A DNA stretch of 51,863 bases from Listeria rocourtiae FSL F6-920 (GCF_000525975.1 NZ_AODK01000034.1:1-51863), one strand, 5' to 3'. Positions 9,227 to 18,331 are shown, numbered from the stretch's first letter. Notes: generated by a model from the sequence alone, not told the origin. Program-made: numbers and translations.

Positions 9227-9544
9227 TTACATCCCAGGTAAATTCATACCCTGCGTAAATTTGCCCATTGTGGCTGCTGTTGTATCTTCAACTTGTTTTA
9301 GCGCATCGTTTGTTGCTGCTAAAATTAGGTCTTGTAGCATTTCGATGTCTTCTGGGTCTACTACTTCTTCTTTTACGATGACGTCTGTTACTAGGCGTTT
9401 TCCTGTCATTTCAACGGTTACCATGCCGCCACCTGCTGTTCCTGTGAAGCTTCTTTCTTCTAGTTCTGCTTGTGCTTTGGCCATTTCTTTTTGCATCTTT
9501 TGCATTTGTTTCATCATACCTTGCATATTTCCCATTCCACGCAT
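9227..9544 (-). CDS. yaaK: YbaB/EbfC family nucleoid-associated protein
   Basis: A 105-residue DNA-binding protein of the YbaB/EbfC family. The N-terminal helix is rich in Met, Gln and Lys ([21 protein letters not shown]) and is followed by the family beta sheet ([18 protein letters not shown]) and a C-terminal helix. The start at 9544 has agaggagat upstream. It lies between dnaX and recR, the conserved bacterial order. Confidence 0.95.
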   Translation of the reverse strand: MRGMGNMQGMMKQMQKMQKEMAKAQAELEERSFTGTAGGGMVTVEMTGKRLVTDVIVKEEVVDPEDIEMLQDLILAATNDALKQVEDTTAATMGKFTQGMNLPGM

Positions 9545-9575
9545 TGTTAAATCTCCTCTTTCTTATCTTATTTTT

Positions 9576-11309
9576 TTATTCTTTAATTTCAAGTAAACCT
9601 TCTCCAACTAGTTTCGCAGCTTCACTGATAATCGGATCTTCAGCAGGTTCAGATGGCTTTTCGTCACCTTCTTCTGTTTCCGTGTTGTCCGCATTTTTCA
9701 GGAAATTCTCACGGATTTCGCCCCACTGATCTTCTGGGATACCGATAAAGGAATAATTATTCTTCGTCAGACGCGAAATGCCATTCGTTACTGTGTCAAC
9801 AAAATTGGGGTTATCCATCGCCATTTGACAATGAATCTCGTGCTTAAATTTTAACACAAAAGTGTCGCTAGAGGCAGCTACAGGCTCTGCTTCATTTAAA
9901 AGTGCAGCTTGTGAGGCCATCAACATCGAAATTAAGTCACTCCAACAACTACGAATGAGTTGTAAATCTTGTTTTTTTGCAGCGCTCAGCACGGTATTAA
10001 TTCGTCCTACCGGAGCCTTGAATTGTTTGTTTCCTGAGATGGCCTGTTTCTTTCGCGGCGCCGCAGATTGATTACTGGAACTATTCGTTGCTACTGCACC
10101 ATTTGCAATTTGATGTTTGAGTTCTTTTAGTTCTTGCTCCAAACGCTCGACCTTGCTCACAAGTTCTGTAACGTCTTGGGTTGATGTAATTGAATTGGAT
10201 GGGGTAACAGCCGATGCACCGCCTCCACCAACCTGAATCAACTGGACAAGTGCAACTTCGATATAAATTCCCGGGTGATTGGAAAATCGCATTTGTTGTC
10301 CCGCGTCATTTAAAATTGTCACGTACTGATATATTTTATTCGCATCTGCTGACGTAACAAGTGTTTGAAAAGCCTCGTCAATAACTGCGCGCTCCATCGC
10401 ATCTGTTAAATCTGGTGCTTTTTGAAACAGCAAAACATCTCGAAAAAAGACGAGCAAATCTTCCACTAAGCGAACTGGATCTTTTCCTTCTGCAAGTAAA
10501 CCGGACAACTTTTCCAGTGCTACTTTTGCATCGGAATCGATAACAGCTTGTACGAGCTCAGTGAGCATGCCCTGTGCTACGGAACCGGTGATTTCAAGTG
10601 CGTCAGTAACTGTAACTTCCTGCGTACCATACGAAATAACCTGATCAAGCAAACTCAGCGCATCACGCATCCCACCTTCTGCCGCGCGGGCCACAATATC
10701 CAGTGCTTTAGTATCGTATTCGATTTTTTCTTCATCTAAAATAAAAGCCAAGCGTCCAATAATGTCTTGCGTTGTAATTCGTTTGAAGTCGAAGCGCTGC
10801 ACCCGCGAAATAATGGTCAGCGGTAGTTTATGAGGTTCCGTTGTCGCCAAAATAAAGATAACATGCTTCGGTGGTTCTTCCAGCGTTTTTAGAAGTGCGT
10901 TGAAGGCTCCCGTTGAAAGCATGTGGACCTCATCGATAATGTAAACTTTGTACTTCGCGATAGTCGGCGCGTATTTCACCTTTTCACGAATATCACGAAT
11001 TTCCTCGACACCGTTGTTAGATGCGGCATCAATCTCCAAAACATCAGGAATTGAGCCATCTGTCGTGCCTGTGCAAATCTCACAATCATTACAAGGCTCA
11101 CCGTCTACGCTATTCGGACAGTTTATCGCTTTCGCAAAAATTTTCGCCGCACTTGTTTTACCAGTCCCGCGAGGTCCAGAAAACAAGTACGCATGAGAAG
11201 TCTTATCTTGAACGATAGCGTTTTTGAGCGTTCGCGTTACATGTTCTTGCCCGACGACATCTTGAAAACTTTGCGGTCGGAAAACTCGATATAATGCTTG
11301 ATAACTCAT
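9576..11309 (-). CDS. dnaX: DNA polymerase III clamp-loader subunit tau (gamma/tau)
   Basis: The ATPase subunit of the replicative clamp loader, 577 residues. Walker A is GPRGTGKTS at 45-53; the zinc cysteines are C64, C73, C76 and C79; Walker B is IIDEVH at 124-129; sensor and lid regions follow to about residue 370. A low-complexity, lysine-rich linker then leads to the C-terminal domain that in other bacteria contacts the polymerase and helicase. I chose the ATG at 11309, which follows ggagggg; an in-frame upstream start at 11345 has no ribosome site. An A7 site and small hairpin inside the linker are listed separately. Confidence 0.97.
   Translation of the reverse strand: MSYQALYRVFRPQSFQDVVGQEHVTRTLKNAIVQDKTSHAYLFSGPRGTGKTSAAKIFAKAINCPNSVDGEPCNDCEICTGTTDGSIPDVLEIDAASNNGVEEIRDIREKVKYAPTIAKYKVYIIDEVHMLSTGAFNALLKTLEEPPKHVIFILATTEPHKLPLTIISRVQRFDFKRITTQDIIGRLAFILDEEKIEYDTKALDIVARAAEGGMRDALSLLDQVISYGTQEVTVTDALEITGSVAQGMLTELVQAVIDSDAKVALEKLSGLLAEGKDPVRLVEDLLVFFRDVLLFQKAPDLTDAMERAVIDEAFQTLVTSADANKIYQYVTILNDAGQQMRFSNHPGIYIEVALVQLIQVGGGGASAVTPSNSITSTQDVTELVSKVERLEQELKELKHQIANGAVATNSSSNQSAAPRKKQAISGNKQFKAPVGRINTVLSAAKKQDLQLIRSCWSDLISMLMASQAALLNEAEPVAASSDTFVLKFKHEIHCQMAMDNPNFVDTVTNGISRLTKNNYSFIGIPEDQWGEIRENFLKNADNTETEEGDEKPSEPAEDPIISEAAKLVGEGLLEIKE
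9945..9978 (-). promoter_or_regulatory. Candidate -1 ribosomal frameshift signal inside dnaX
   Basis: Within the linker codons, reading A_AAA_AAA in the zero frame (9978-9972), a heptamer fit for -1 slippage is followed after 8 nt by a 6-bp perfect hairpin (ACAACT, 7-nt loop, AGTTGT; 9963-9945). Slipping gives seven more codons and then TAG at 9951-9949, making a product of about 453 residues that keeps the ATPase and collar domains, like the gamma form of E. coli. Inferred only; no gamma form is known to me in Bacillus or Listeria. Confidence 0.35.
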
Positions 11310-11345
11310 ATTTCCCCTCCTTTCAACGAAGCGACAAGAGCTCAT

Positions 11346-11385
11346 TGTTGGTACTGTTCGAATGACAGGAGTTACAGTACCAACA
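11346..11385. repeat. Perfect 12-bp inverted repeat in the dnaX leader
   Basis: TGTTGGTACTGT at 11346-11357 pairs perfectly with ACAGTACCAACA at 11374-11385 around a 16-nt loop. It lies between the dnaX promoter and start codon, so it would fold in the mRNA leader about 37 nt before the ATG. It has no T tract and so is not a classic terminator; it may be a protein-binding or mRNA-stability element. Confidence 0.6.
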
Positions 11386-11476
11386 TGCAGAGGAACGAAG
11401 TGGGTCTGTAATCCATCTTCCCATTTCTCTTCATTCCGATTTGGCCTTGTTTGCTATCCGCGTATTCTGTATTTTC

Positions 11477-11505
11477 ATTATAGCTCATAATGCTTCGTTT
11501 GATAA
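11477..11505 (-). promoter_or_regulatory. Sigma-A-type promoter for dnaX
   Basis: A perfect TATAAT -10 (11482-11477 on the minus strand) lies 17 bp from a TTATCA -35 (11505-11500, four of six consensus bases). It gives a leader of about 160 nt for the dnaX-yaaK-recR-yaaL operon, including the hairpin at 11346-11385. Confidence 0.65.
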
Positions 11506-11512
11506 GCGCAAA

Positions 11513-11965
11513 CTAGCGTTCAATTTTTGCGACTAAATCTTTATGTTGCTGGATTACCAATGCTTCAATACCGTCTAACATACGAGTAATTCGTTTCTTG
11601 CGAGTAAATCCTAACAGTCCACCAACAAGGATGTTATTCCAACGAGCCATCGCTGTTTTCGCTTCTACTGTTTCGTTGTAAACTACTTCGCACGTATGCT
11701 CTGTGACAGCCTCCACCGTGTAACTTGTCGTATGCGTATTCACATGCGTTTTCGTCTGGAATTCATAGACAGCAGGCGGTGTGCAACGTGTAATAATCAT
11801 AATTGCTTCTGAACCATTTGCCATTTTACGCTTAAATTTCAAACCTTCCAACTTCTGTACAAGTGGTTTCTTCCCAGTTGCAGCTTTCACATCATGGACA
11901 ACCGAGTTCATAATTGTATCAAAACACTCTTTTTGCGTAATCGCGAGTTTTTTCGTAATTTTCAA
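11513..11965 (-). CDS. DUF3284 domain protein
   Basis: A 150-residue cytoplasmic protein that reads like the DUF3284 family of Listeria, Enterococcus and relatives. It begins MKITKKLAITQKECFDTIMNSVVHDVK and has a long beta-rich middle (VYEFQTKTHVNTHTTSYTVEAV) and a C-terminal helix around a GLLGFTRKKRITRMLDGIE motif. The overall pattern resembles a SRPBCC/START-like ligand-binding fold, but that is inference. The ATG at 11965 follows aaggag. The function is unknown. Confidence 0.8.
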   Translation of the reverse strand: MKITKKLAITQKECFDTIMNSVVHDVKAATGKKPLVQKLEGLKFKRKMANGSEAIMIITRCTPPAVYEFQTKTHVNTHTTSYTVEAVTEHTCEVVYNETVEAKTAMARWNNILVGGLLGFTRKKRITRMLDGIEALVIQQHKDLVAKIER

Positions 11966-12102
11966 TGGTTTAACGCTCCTTCTTCACTTTATTCCATGGC
12001 AACTTCTTCTCTAAAATTATCCCATTTACGCGCACCTTTTACAAGCATATAAGGAAAGAAAATGAGATTTGTAGTATAATGAGAGAGAATGGAGGTCATA
12101 GC

Positions 12103-12309
12103 ATGGCACAAAAAGCAGATTTCCCAGACTTTGACAATGGTAAACTAGTAAAGAAGAATGACTACACCATTGTCCTCCCAGGTGATAAAGAAATTATTTT
12201 ACCGACTAAAAAAAAGCCTGACAACGAAAAAAAAAGATTTGAAAAAGCAGGACTAAAATCCCGTTGCACATCAAAAAGCACTTTCCCAGCTAAAATTCAA
12301 GCGAGATAG
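12103..12309 (+). CDS. Small hypothetical protein, possibly shifted at its 3' end
   Basis: Starts at an ATG behind ggaggt and reads MAQKADFPDFDNGKLVKKND and YTIVLPGDKEIILPTKKKPD, 68 residues as written. The last 14 codons run into the terminator hairpin at 12273-12317, which is unusual. If the A9 run at 12227-12235 had eight A, the frame would end at a TAA just before the hairpin, giving about 54 residues. A TATAAT lies 30 bp upstream of the start. The family is not recognised. Confidence 0.6.
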   Translation: MAQKADFPDFDNGKLVKKNDYTIVLPGDKEIILPTKKKPDNEKKRFEKAGLKSRCTSKSTFPAKIQAR

Positions 12310-12317
12310 TGCTTTTT
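12273..12317 (+). terminator. Rho-independent terminator of the small gene
   Basis: A 10-bp perfect stem AAAAAGCACT/AGTGCTTTTT (12273-12282 with 12308-12317) enclosing 25 nt, with the T run at the 3' side. Confidence 0.75.
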
Positions 12318-12388
12318 GCATCTTAATTCTTCTATATTCTCGGGATCTTTTGCACAGATCATTTGATTGTATCGTTCTTCATCCCCCC

Positions 12389-12581
12389 CTAATTATCGCG
12401 CATAACTTTCGCTACTGTCAGCGCAGATGAAATAAAACCGGTGGGATAGAGATAACCCTTTTGCCATTAGTGGATTCTTTTAATGTTGCTAGGCCAATGG
12501 TTTTTAAGCGCTAGAAATGCTAAGAACGAGGCCAAGCTAGCATAACAAATGCTGGTGAACTACAATATGCTTTCTTTTCAC
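12389..12581 (-). pseudogene. Decayed small membrane protein gene
   Basis: From a GTG at 12581 behind gggag the frame reads VKRKHIV. It then needs a one-base shift to continue as FTSICYASLASFLAFLALK, a membrane-like helix, and NHWPSNIKRIH, then TAA. The same frame goes on with WQKGYLYPTGFISSALTVA and KVMRDN before TAG at 12389. One shift plus one stop in about 65 codons suggests a real relic rather than a single base error. The rest of the 12310-12622 gap shows no further gene. The family is not recognised. Confidence 0.4.
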
Positions 12582-12622
12582 AGCACCACTCCCTTTTTAC
12601 AAGTATACCGATTTTACAGGGC

Positions 12623-13108
12623 TTACTTTTTGACTGGGTAAGAAAGTAACGAACTGAATTCCTTCATTTCGCTGCCTGTGGGATCAATCCAGTTTCCGAA
12701 AACACTTGCGTTCACCGTAACCTCACCACGATCGTAACGGAAAATATAATACCAATCCGTACTTTGTGGGTCGTTCGTATTTTTCTTTTCGCGGATTTGT
12801 TTGTTGTTTTTGTCATAGGTAATGTAGTAATTGTCTTCCTCGTGCTTCGGATTCTCCAAATATGCTTTCCACTTCGCCATATCCTTTTTTTGTCGTGATT
12901 ATTCGGCCATAGCTACCACTTTTGAAGTCATACCCCAGTTTACTTATATCAATAATGTCATCTGCCGGAATGCCATATGCTGCGATTTTTTTTGTCGATT
13001 GCAGTACTTGCCTTCGCTTTGCTCGTAGTGAAAATGATTGCTGGGATAGCAATCATACAAATAATTGTCAGCGCTAGTATTCCCCATGATTTTTTTGTGA
13101 ATTTCATC
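12623..13108 (-). CDS. Secreted or membrane-anchored hypothetical protein, two frameshifts
   Basis: Starts at an ATG at 13108 behind gaggag with a clear signal or anchor (MKFTKKSWGILALTIICMIA then IPAIIFTTSKAKA). Extra bases in the T8 run at 12986-12993 and the T7 run at 12885-12891 break the frame. With one base fewer in each it joins as STAIDKKIAAYGIPADDIID, then GYDFKSGSYGRIITTKKDMAKW, then a C-terminal domain ending LLSYPVKK, about 161 residues. The layout (one helix, then a short alpha-beta domain) recalls DUF3139-type proteins, a tentative match. The function is unknown. Confidence 0.65.
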
Positions 13109-13141
13109 GCTTCGACTCCTCGTGTGGTAGTTGATTAAGCT

Positions 13142-13150
13142 ATTATAACA
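13142..13150 (-). promoter_or_regulatory. Extended -10 promoter of the secreted-protein gene
   Basis: On the minus strand TGTTATAAT gives a TG-extended perfect -10 (TATAAT at 13147-13142), 34 bp upstream of the ATG at 13108. No good -35 is seen, which fits an extended -10 promoter. Confidence 0.5.
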
Positions 13151-13388
13151 TAATTTTAGTAGCAAAAAAGCGCCTTAATAAGACGTTTTTAACATAAGTA
13201 TGTCGAATTTCATCTTCATTGCCTCAGTATAGATTTGCTCTGTATTTTCAAAAATGGAAAATAATGATATTTTTAAATCCAGCATCTCTTAATAACCTCT
13301 AGTTATCCAAACAACTATAGCTAATCACCTACTCGCTTTGCTTTCATGTATACAGGAGGCGTAATTAATTCTATTCAAATTCCTTCAA
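13151..13388. other. AT-rich gap with nothing recognised
   Basis: The stretch between the secreted-protein promoter and the SRP RNA terminator holds no open frame with a ribosome site and no strong hairpin. I see nothing I can support here. Confidence 0.5.
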
Positions 13389-13420
13389 CAAAAAATCTCC
13401 TTCTAATTAAGAAAGGAGAC
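13389..13420 (-). terminator. Terminator of the SRP RNA gene
   Basis: A 7-bp stem TCTCCTT/AAGGAGA around a 10-nt loop, followed on the minus strand by TTTTTTG. It lies just beyond the 3' end of the SRP RNA. Confidence 0.8.
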
Positions 13421-13437
13421 TCGTATTATTTAAAATT

Positions 13438-13709
13438 ATAATGCCATGCACCTTATTCTGGCGATGCATCCATCTGCGTTACCTTTGCAGTTAGCTCAGC
13501 CCAGGCGACCTCACGGCACATGGAAAGCACTGATTAATGCTGCTTCCTTCCGGACCTGACATGGTTCACAGGTTCCCATTGCGCAAGACCCAAACGTCAA
13601 CACCACTTACAAAGGGCTGACCAAACAGGTACAAAGCCTCGATAAGGAATTCAACCCCACTAGAGCGGATTGTGGGTTACAGGGCTCCGCTACGTCCCCA
13701 TCTAGCATG
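13438..13709 (-). ncRNA. ffs: Signal recognition particle RNA (scRNA, long Bacillus type)
   Basis: The minus strand carries the universal SRP helix-8 signature: GTCAGGTCCGGAAGGAAGC with its partner further on (GTGCCGTGAGGTCGCCTGGG). The 5' Alu-type domain begins TGCTAGATGGGGA and includes GTAGCGGAGCCCTGTAACCC, as in Listeria and Bacillus scRNA, and the terminal helix closes near 13438. About 270 nt is the expected length of the long Gram-positive form. It binds Ffh and targets membrane proteins to the translocon. Exact ends are estimated from homology in memory. Position upstream of dnaX is the conserved Listeria/Bacillus arrangement. Confidence 0.95.
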
Positions 13710-13747
13710 ACAAATTTGCTGCCATTTTGAAAAACGGCTCATTTATA

Positions 13748-13776
13748 AATATACCTTTATTCTTTTAAAAAGGCAA
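13748..13776 (-). promoter_or_regulatory. Promoter of the SRP RNA
   Basis: A TTGCCT -35 (13776-13771) and TATATT -10 (13753-13748) with a 17-bp spacer. Transcription would start about 30 nt before the mature 5' end, fitting a processed precursor. Confidence 0.6.
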
Positions 13777-13812
13777 GTGAGAATATAATTTTACACGGAA
13801 TTTATAACACTT

Positions 13813-16414
13813 TTAAAATGTAACTCGTAATGTAATCGCGTCGTAAGCTGGGATTGTAAAATCTTGCATGCCGACAGATTCTTCGAGAGCATTTATCCGT
13901 TCTAGGCTTCCTTTAGTAACCTGTGATGGCTCTAGTTTTAGTGGTGTTCTGGTTGGGTTTTCAATCCGAATGATGTATTTGTCTGATTCGTAGTAGGATG
14001 GGTAGCATGCTGAGATTAGGTAGTTGCTTGATATCGTGTTTAATGCTAATGCGCGTTTTAAGCCTCGATTGCGTGCTGTTTTCTGGATTTTATTGTCTAA
14101 ACGATGTAGAAAATGATTGAATGGTTGGCGTTGATAGGATACCGTTGTGCGATTGAATTCTCTGCTCCTTAGTGCCGTTTTATATTCGTCAAACGGTTGC
14201 TCACCTAGGTATATTGCTAGAGAAAAGGTGTGTTGTCCGATGAGTTGGGCGCCTTCTGTTGCAATTAGGACATGCCCTTTTTTCGTGGTATCGCCGGATG
14301 CGCGACCAGGTCGATACGCTAAATCTGGTTTTCCTAATTGACCGGTCGTGGCGAGTAAGGTTAGCGCTAACTGGCTTTCTTGTTGTTGGTATTCCTTGAT
14401 TCCACATGTGAAAACCGTACAACTTTTCGTGTCGGTTGTTAGCGTGACGCTTTGTTCTAATGGCTCGATATCAATTGGCATTTCGCTGTATGTTTCTTGC
14501 CAATTTGCGGACACACCAGGTGTTCTCTCGATATATCCGAATGGTAGGGACGCGATGTTTGACGCTGCGCTCACGCCTGTATTGACTTTCAGGCGCAGAC
14601 GGTGACTCTTTATTTGGTTGTCAACCTCCAAATGGCAGGCCAACAATTCGCTACCTTGTTTCAGTTCCAAGACCATTTTCACGGAAAGCTCGCCTTGTTT
14701 TTCGTTAGTTGTGCGATTTTCTAGGTCGAATGGGAGTTTATTGACACCGGTTAAAATTAAGCGCTCGACTTTGCTTGATTTTTCGGTGATGGCTGTTGTG
14801 AACTGTAAGTTTCGCGTCGTGTCACCGGCTAGCGGTGAATAATCATACGTATCGCCTGCATTGGCGCTGTCTTCGAGTTCGATAAATGCTGCTTTTCTCT
14901 CTCCGGTTGCCGTTTCAAGTGTGATTTCGCCTTTTGTAAACGCCACTTTGTAACATTCATTTTTAATCGCCGTTTCTGCTGCCAAAATCATATTTTCTAG
15001 CTCTGCACCGGATTCCTCAAAAGCAATCACACGATAACCAAGACCTTGAAGCTCCATTTTCAATCGGATTTGAAGGACGTAATATCCAGGTTCTTCGATA
15101 AATTGATTTCCGGCGGGTGTTTCCTCTAAAACATTGGCTCTCGGTTCGATATATTGTTCTTCAATAATCGTTGCATCTGGATACTCTGGAAAATGAATTT
15201 GCTTATTTTTCGTGACAACTTGGATTTCTTTGTATCCGTCAAAAGCCGTAAGTTCCGTATTGAAAACAAGTATTTCATTGGCCCCTAGTTCCAGATCATC
15301 TGCAATTTTTTTTCACGATGGTGTTCTCGATACTATCGCATAATTCATCGGCTTCCTTCATTCGATGCATGATATCTTCGGCAACTGCGTCCGATACGCA
15401 TCCCGCCAAGCTGTCGTGCGCCTGACCTTCGAGTAGTTTTTTCCAAGTATGCATGAGTAGGCGTTCGCTGATTGGAATTCCTGATGCTTTGGCAATCACA
15501 AGTAATGGCTCGATTCGCGTCAACAATTTCAGTTCCAACTCCGCGCTTCTTAACTTGATGTTCATGCGGCTGGAACCGATTGTTTTGTGTACCCGCGCCA
15601 ATACTGGACTTCTAAATTCACCGCGATACTCTTCTAAATCTGGCAACGTCTTCACATATGCAATAAAATCTTGATACGTGCTGAGCTCATACGAATGCCG
15701 CCCCATCTCATTTATCCGCGCCAATTTCTCTGCAAAACTTGTAATAATATTCAGCTGGTCGTTCCCAGATGGAATCAAAACCTCCTGCGTCCGACTATAT
15801 TTCACGATGAAATCAATCGCCGGATCCAGCCGCCCATCCACATACGCCTCCGTCGGCTCGAGCAGCATCCCAGTCCCGTAGCCCTGCGGCATATTAATCG
15901 CATAAACCTGTGTCGCCCAGCCCAGCCCAGTCCATTTAAAATAAGTAGACTGCACGTGCTCACCAAGATGAATACCACGCCAGAAAATGATATTATCAAA
16001 TCCAGCCTGATTCAGCAATGTCGGCATTTGCGCGTTAAAACCAAATGTATCCGGTAAATAACCGATTTTCATGTACTCTCCATACTTCTTACTATCAAAA
16101 ACGCCAATCATCGCATTCCGCAAAATCGATTCTCCGTGTGCGAAAAAAGCATCCGTCTGCGTAAACCAAGGCCCGATAAATAACTGTTTTGTGGCAATCA
16201 AATCCTTAATTTCAGCCAATTTTTCTGGATATAATGCTACATAATCGTCCAAAATCGATAATTGCCCGTCCAAAACAAAATTTGCTTCGGGGTGTGCCTG
16301 CAACTCATCGATAACTTCTGTAAATAATTGTTCACTTAATACCAACGCATCCGCCGACGTAAAATACCATTCTCGATCCCAATGCGTATGATTCACAATA
16401 TGTGCTCTAACCAT
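13813..16414 (-). CDS. Alpha-mannosidase, glycoside hydrolase family 38, frameshifted
   Basis: The N-terminal part shows the GH38 zinc site HTHWDREWYFTSADAL near residue 8 and the nucleophile region IGYLPDTFGFNAQMP; further on come LMHTWKKLLEGQAHDSLAGC and the long beta C-domain. An extra base in the T8 run at 15306-15313 breaks the frame after ENTIVKK. With seven, it runs on as IADDLELGANEILVFNTELT to 13813, about 866 residues, matching the second mannosidase in this window (869). The next genes upstream are EIIC, EIIB and EIIA of a fructose-type PTS and a PRD regulator. As in E. coli MngB, it likely cleaves an imported phosphorylated mannoside in the cytoplasm. Confidence 0.92.
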
Positions 16415-16429
16415 GATTTCCTCCGTTTT

Positions 16430-17563
16430 CTAGGCTTCCCATTCTGCCTCGTCAAAATCATCTTCTTCCACTGCATACGATTGTTCCAAACCAGCACTTT
16501 CTTTGCGAAGTAGGACGGACATTCCAGCCACAACAAGCGTTCCAGCTGCAATCGCTACAAGATAAACTGGCCAATTTTGTACAGTAAACCAGCCATAAAA
16601 ACCGCTGATGGGTGCTTGATTAATCGCACCAAGTCCGACGGCAAGCGCACCACCAATCGCCGAACCTAGCACTGTCGCTGGTATGACTTTTAACGGTGAT
16701 TCTACGGCGAATGGAATCGCTCCTTCACTGATACCAACGAGTCCCATGATAAGTGAGGATTTGCCGGCTTCCCGCATTTCAGTGTTATATTTGCGTTTCG
16801 CGATAAATGTTGCCAAACCTAGGCCAAGCGGTGGAATGATGATTGCCACCTGCGCCGCGGTGTTTGGTGCATAAATACCACTCGTCAAAAGGGCCATCGC
16901 AGTCGTGACGGCGGCTTTATTCACCGGTCCACCCAAATCAAATCCAACCATCGCACCAATAATCGCGGCCATCAAAATTTGATTCGTGCCAGACATGCCG
17001 TTTAGCCAGCTTTCAAGAGCTTTATTCAGATCTGCAAAGGGAATACCAACGACGTAATTAATGATGAGTACAGTAATCAATGTTCCGAATACTGGTACTA
17101 AAAAGACAGGTACAATTGATGCTGCTGATTTTGGTAATTTGACATATTTTTTGATCAAAAGGCAGGCGTAACCTGCGACTAGACCTGCCGCGAGCGCTCC
17201 GAGGAATCCGGCACCAATATCGCGTGCCAGCAAACCACCGACAAGCCCTGGCGCAATGCCCAATTTATCCGAAATCGAGTAGGCGATAAATGCGGCGATA
17301 ACAGGAAACATCATGCCTAGTGCCAATCCACCGAACCCGTCTAAACTATGAAGCAATGAAATGATGCCATTGGTGCTGTCCGCATACTTCGCATCCCAAA
17401 TATCCGTGATTCCATAGAAAGATCCTCCAACTCGCGCAATCGCCATAATTACCGCACCCGCGATAACTAGTGGAATCATATATGAAATACCAGTCAAAAC
17501 ATGTTTTTTAAGCTCGCTCCCAATTTTTCTAAACATATTGTACAGCCTCCTATTTCTCGTCAA
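16430..17563 (-). CDS. PTS fructose-family transporter subunit EIIC
   Basis: The membrane channel of a fructose/mannitol-family PTS, 377 residues with about nine hydrophobic segments. Family motifs are visible: GGLALGMMFPVIAAFIAYSI, a GFDLGGPVNKAA loop, and GISEGAIPFAVESPLKVIPA. It ends 15 bp before the mannosidase start and overlaps the EIIB gene by 14 bp. Separate EIIA, EIIB and EIIC genes beside a GH38 enzyme match the arrangement I recall at lmo0398-lmo0402 of L. monocytogenes. The sugar is probably an alpha-mannoside, by association only. Confidence 0.92.
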   Translation of the reverse strand: MTRNRRLYNMFRKIGSELKKHVLTGISYMIPLVIAGAVIMAIARVGGSFYGITDIWDAKYADSTNGIISLLHSLDGFGGLALGMMFPVIAAFIAYSISDKLGIAPGLVGGLLARDIGAGFLGALAAGLVAGYACLLIKKYVKLPKSAASIVPVFLVPVFGTLITVLIINYVVGIPFADLNKALESWLNGMSGTNQILMAAIIGAMVGFDLGGPVNKAAVTTAMALLTSGIYAPNTAAQVAIIIPPLGLGLATFIAKRKYNTEMREAGKSSLIMGLVGISEGAIPFAVESPLKVIPATVLGSAIGGALAVGLGAINQAPISGFYGWFTVQNWPVYLVAIAAGTLVVAGMSVLLRKESAGLEQSYAVEEDDFDEAEWEA

Positions 17564-17870
17564 TTAGTTTTAATGCAGCGTTGATCACTTTCTCAGCGTC
17601 TTTAATCGGCGCGCTAACCGGAACTTCCAAAATTGTCTTACCAGCAAATCGCTCCATATTCCGAACTTTCGTGTCTACCGCAAAAATCACAACTTCACCA
17701 ATGTTTACGTCTTTTTCGGTTAGCTCGTTCTCGATTCCCGTTGCACCTTGTGTTTCCACTTTAATCAGATTGTCCATTTTTTTCGCACCTTTTTTCAAAG
17801 CTTGCGCCGCCATGTATGTGTGCGCAACCCCTGTCGCGCAAGCTGTCACTGCGATTATTTTCCGTTTCAT
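17550..17870 (-). CDS. PTS fructose-family subunit EIIB
   Basis: A 106-residue EIIB. The phosphorylated cysteine is Cys11 in AVTACATGVAHTYMAAQAL, the signature of fructose-family EIIB. It takes phosphate from EIIA and passes it to the sugar held by EIIC. It overlaps EIIA by 4 bp and EIIC by 14 bp, so the genes are translationally coupled. Confidence 0.93.
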   Translation of the reverse strand: MKRKIIAVTACATGVAHTYMAAQALKKGAKKMDNLIKVETQGATGIENELTEKDVNIGEVVIFAVDTKVRNMERFAGKTILEVPVSAPIKDAEKVINAALKLIDEK

Positions 17871-18331
17871 ACCTCAACCACTCCTTCATTTAAAATTCGA
17901 ATAACTTCCTCTTCGTCTTGTGTCCCTTTCAAGCCAGCCACAATATCGTCATCCATGAGTTTCGTCGCGATTTCGGCCAAAATTTTCAAATGGCCATCCC
18001 TTTTGTCGGAATCACTGATTGCCAGCAAGAAAATCATGTTCACTGGTGCGTCATCCAGCGATTCCCATTCAATCAAGTGCTTCGTTTTCGCGAACACAAT
18101 CGCCGAGTTTTTCACACCTTCACTTTTGCCGTGAGGAATCGCGATATTATTCCCAATCCCCGTCGTTGCATGTGTTTCCCGCTCAAGCACCGCCTGCACA
18201 TACGCCGCTTTATCCACCAAAATCCCACGCGCATCCAGCAATGTCGCCATTTCCTCAATCACCATCTCTTTCGTCGTCGCACTCAAATCGAACACGACTA
18301 ATTCCTTCGTTAAAATCTCCTTGACTTCCAT
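17867..18331 (-). CDS. PTS fructose-family subunit EIIA
   Basis: A 154-residue EIIA of the PtsN/fructose type; the active histidine is His67 in NNIAIPHGKSEG. I take the ATG at 18331, which overlaps the stop of the upstream regulator gene (TAATG) and follows ggatggga. It accepts phosphate from HPr and gives it to EIIB. Confidence 0.93.
   Translation of the reverse strand: MEVKEILTKELVVFDLSATTKEMVIEEMATLLDARGILVDKAAYVQAVLERETHATTGIGNNIAIPHGKSEGVKNSAIVFAKTKHLIEWESLDDAPVNMIFLLAISDSDKRDGHLKILAEIATKLMDDDIVAGLKGTQDEEEVIRILNEGVVEV

Noticed and set aside
11346-11385. A possible tRNA, because of TTCGAA and a long stem near dnaX (Bacillus has tRNA-Ser close by)
   Set aside because: No cloverleaf, no acceptor/anticodon arms and no D-arm; only a single hairpin can be drawn.
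13151-13437. A small gene between the SRP RNA and the secreted-protein gene
   Set aside because: No frame with a ribosome site; the only clear element is the SRP RNA terminator.
17748-18324. Plus-strand open frames opposite the EIIA/EIIB genes
   Set aside because: Mirror frames of strongly conserved PTS genes; composition is Ser/His/Pro-rich and there is no start signal.
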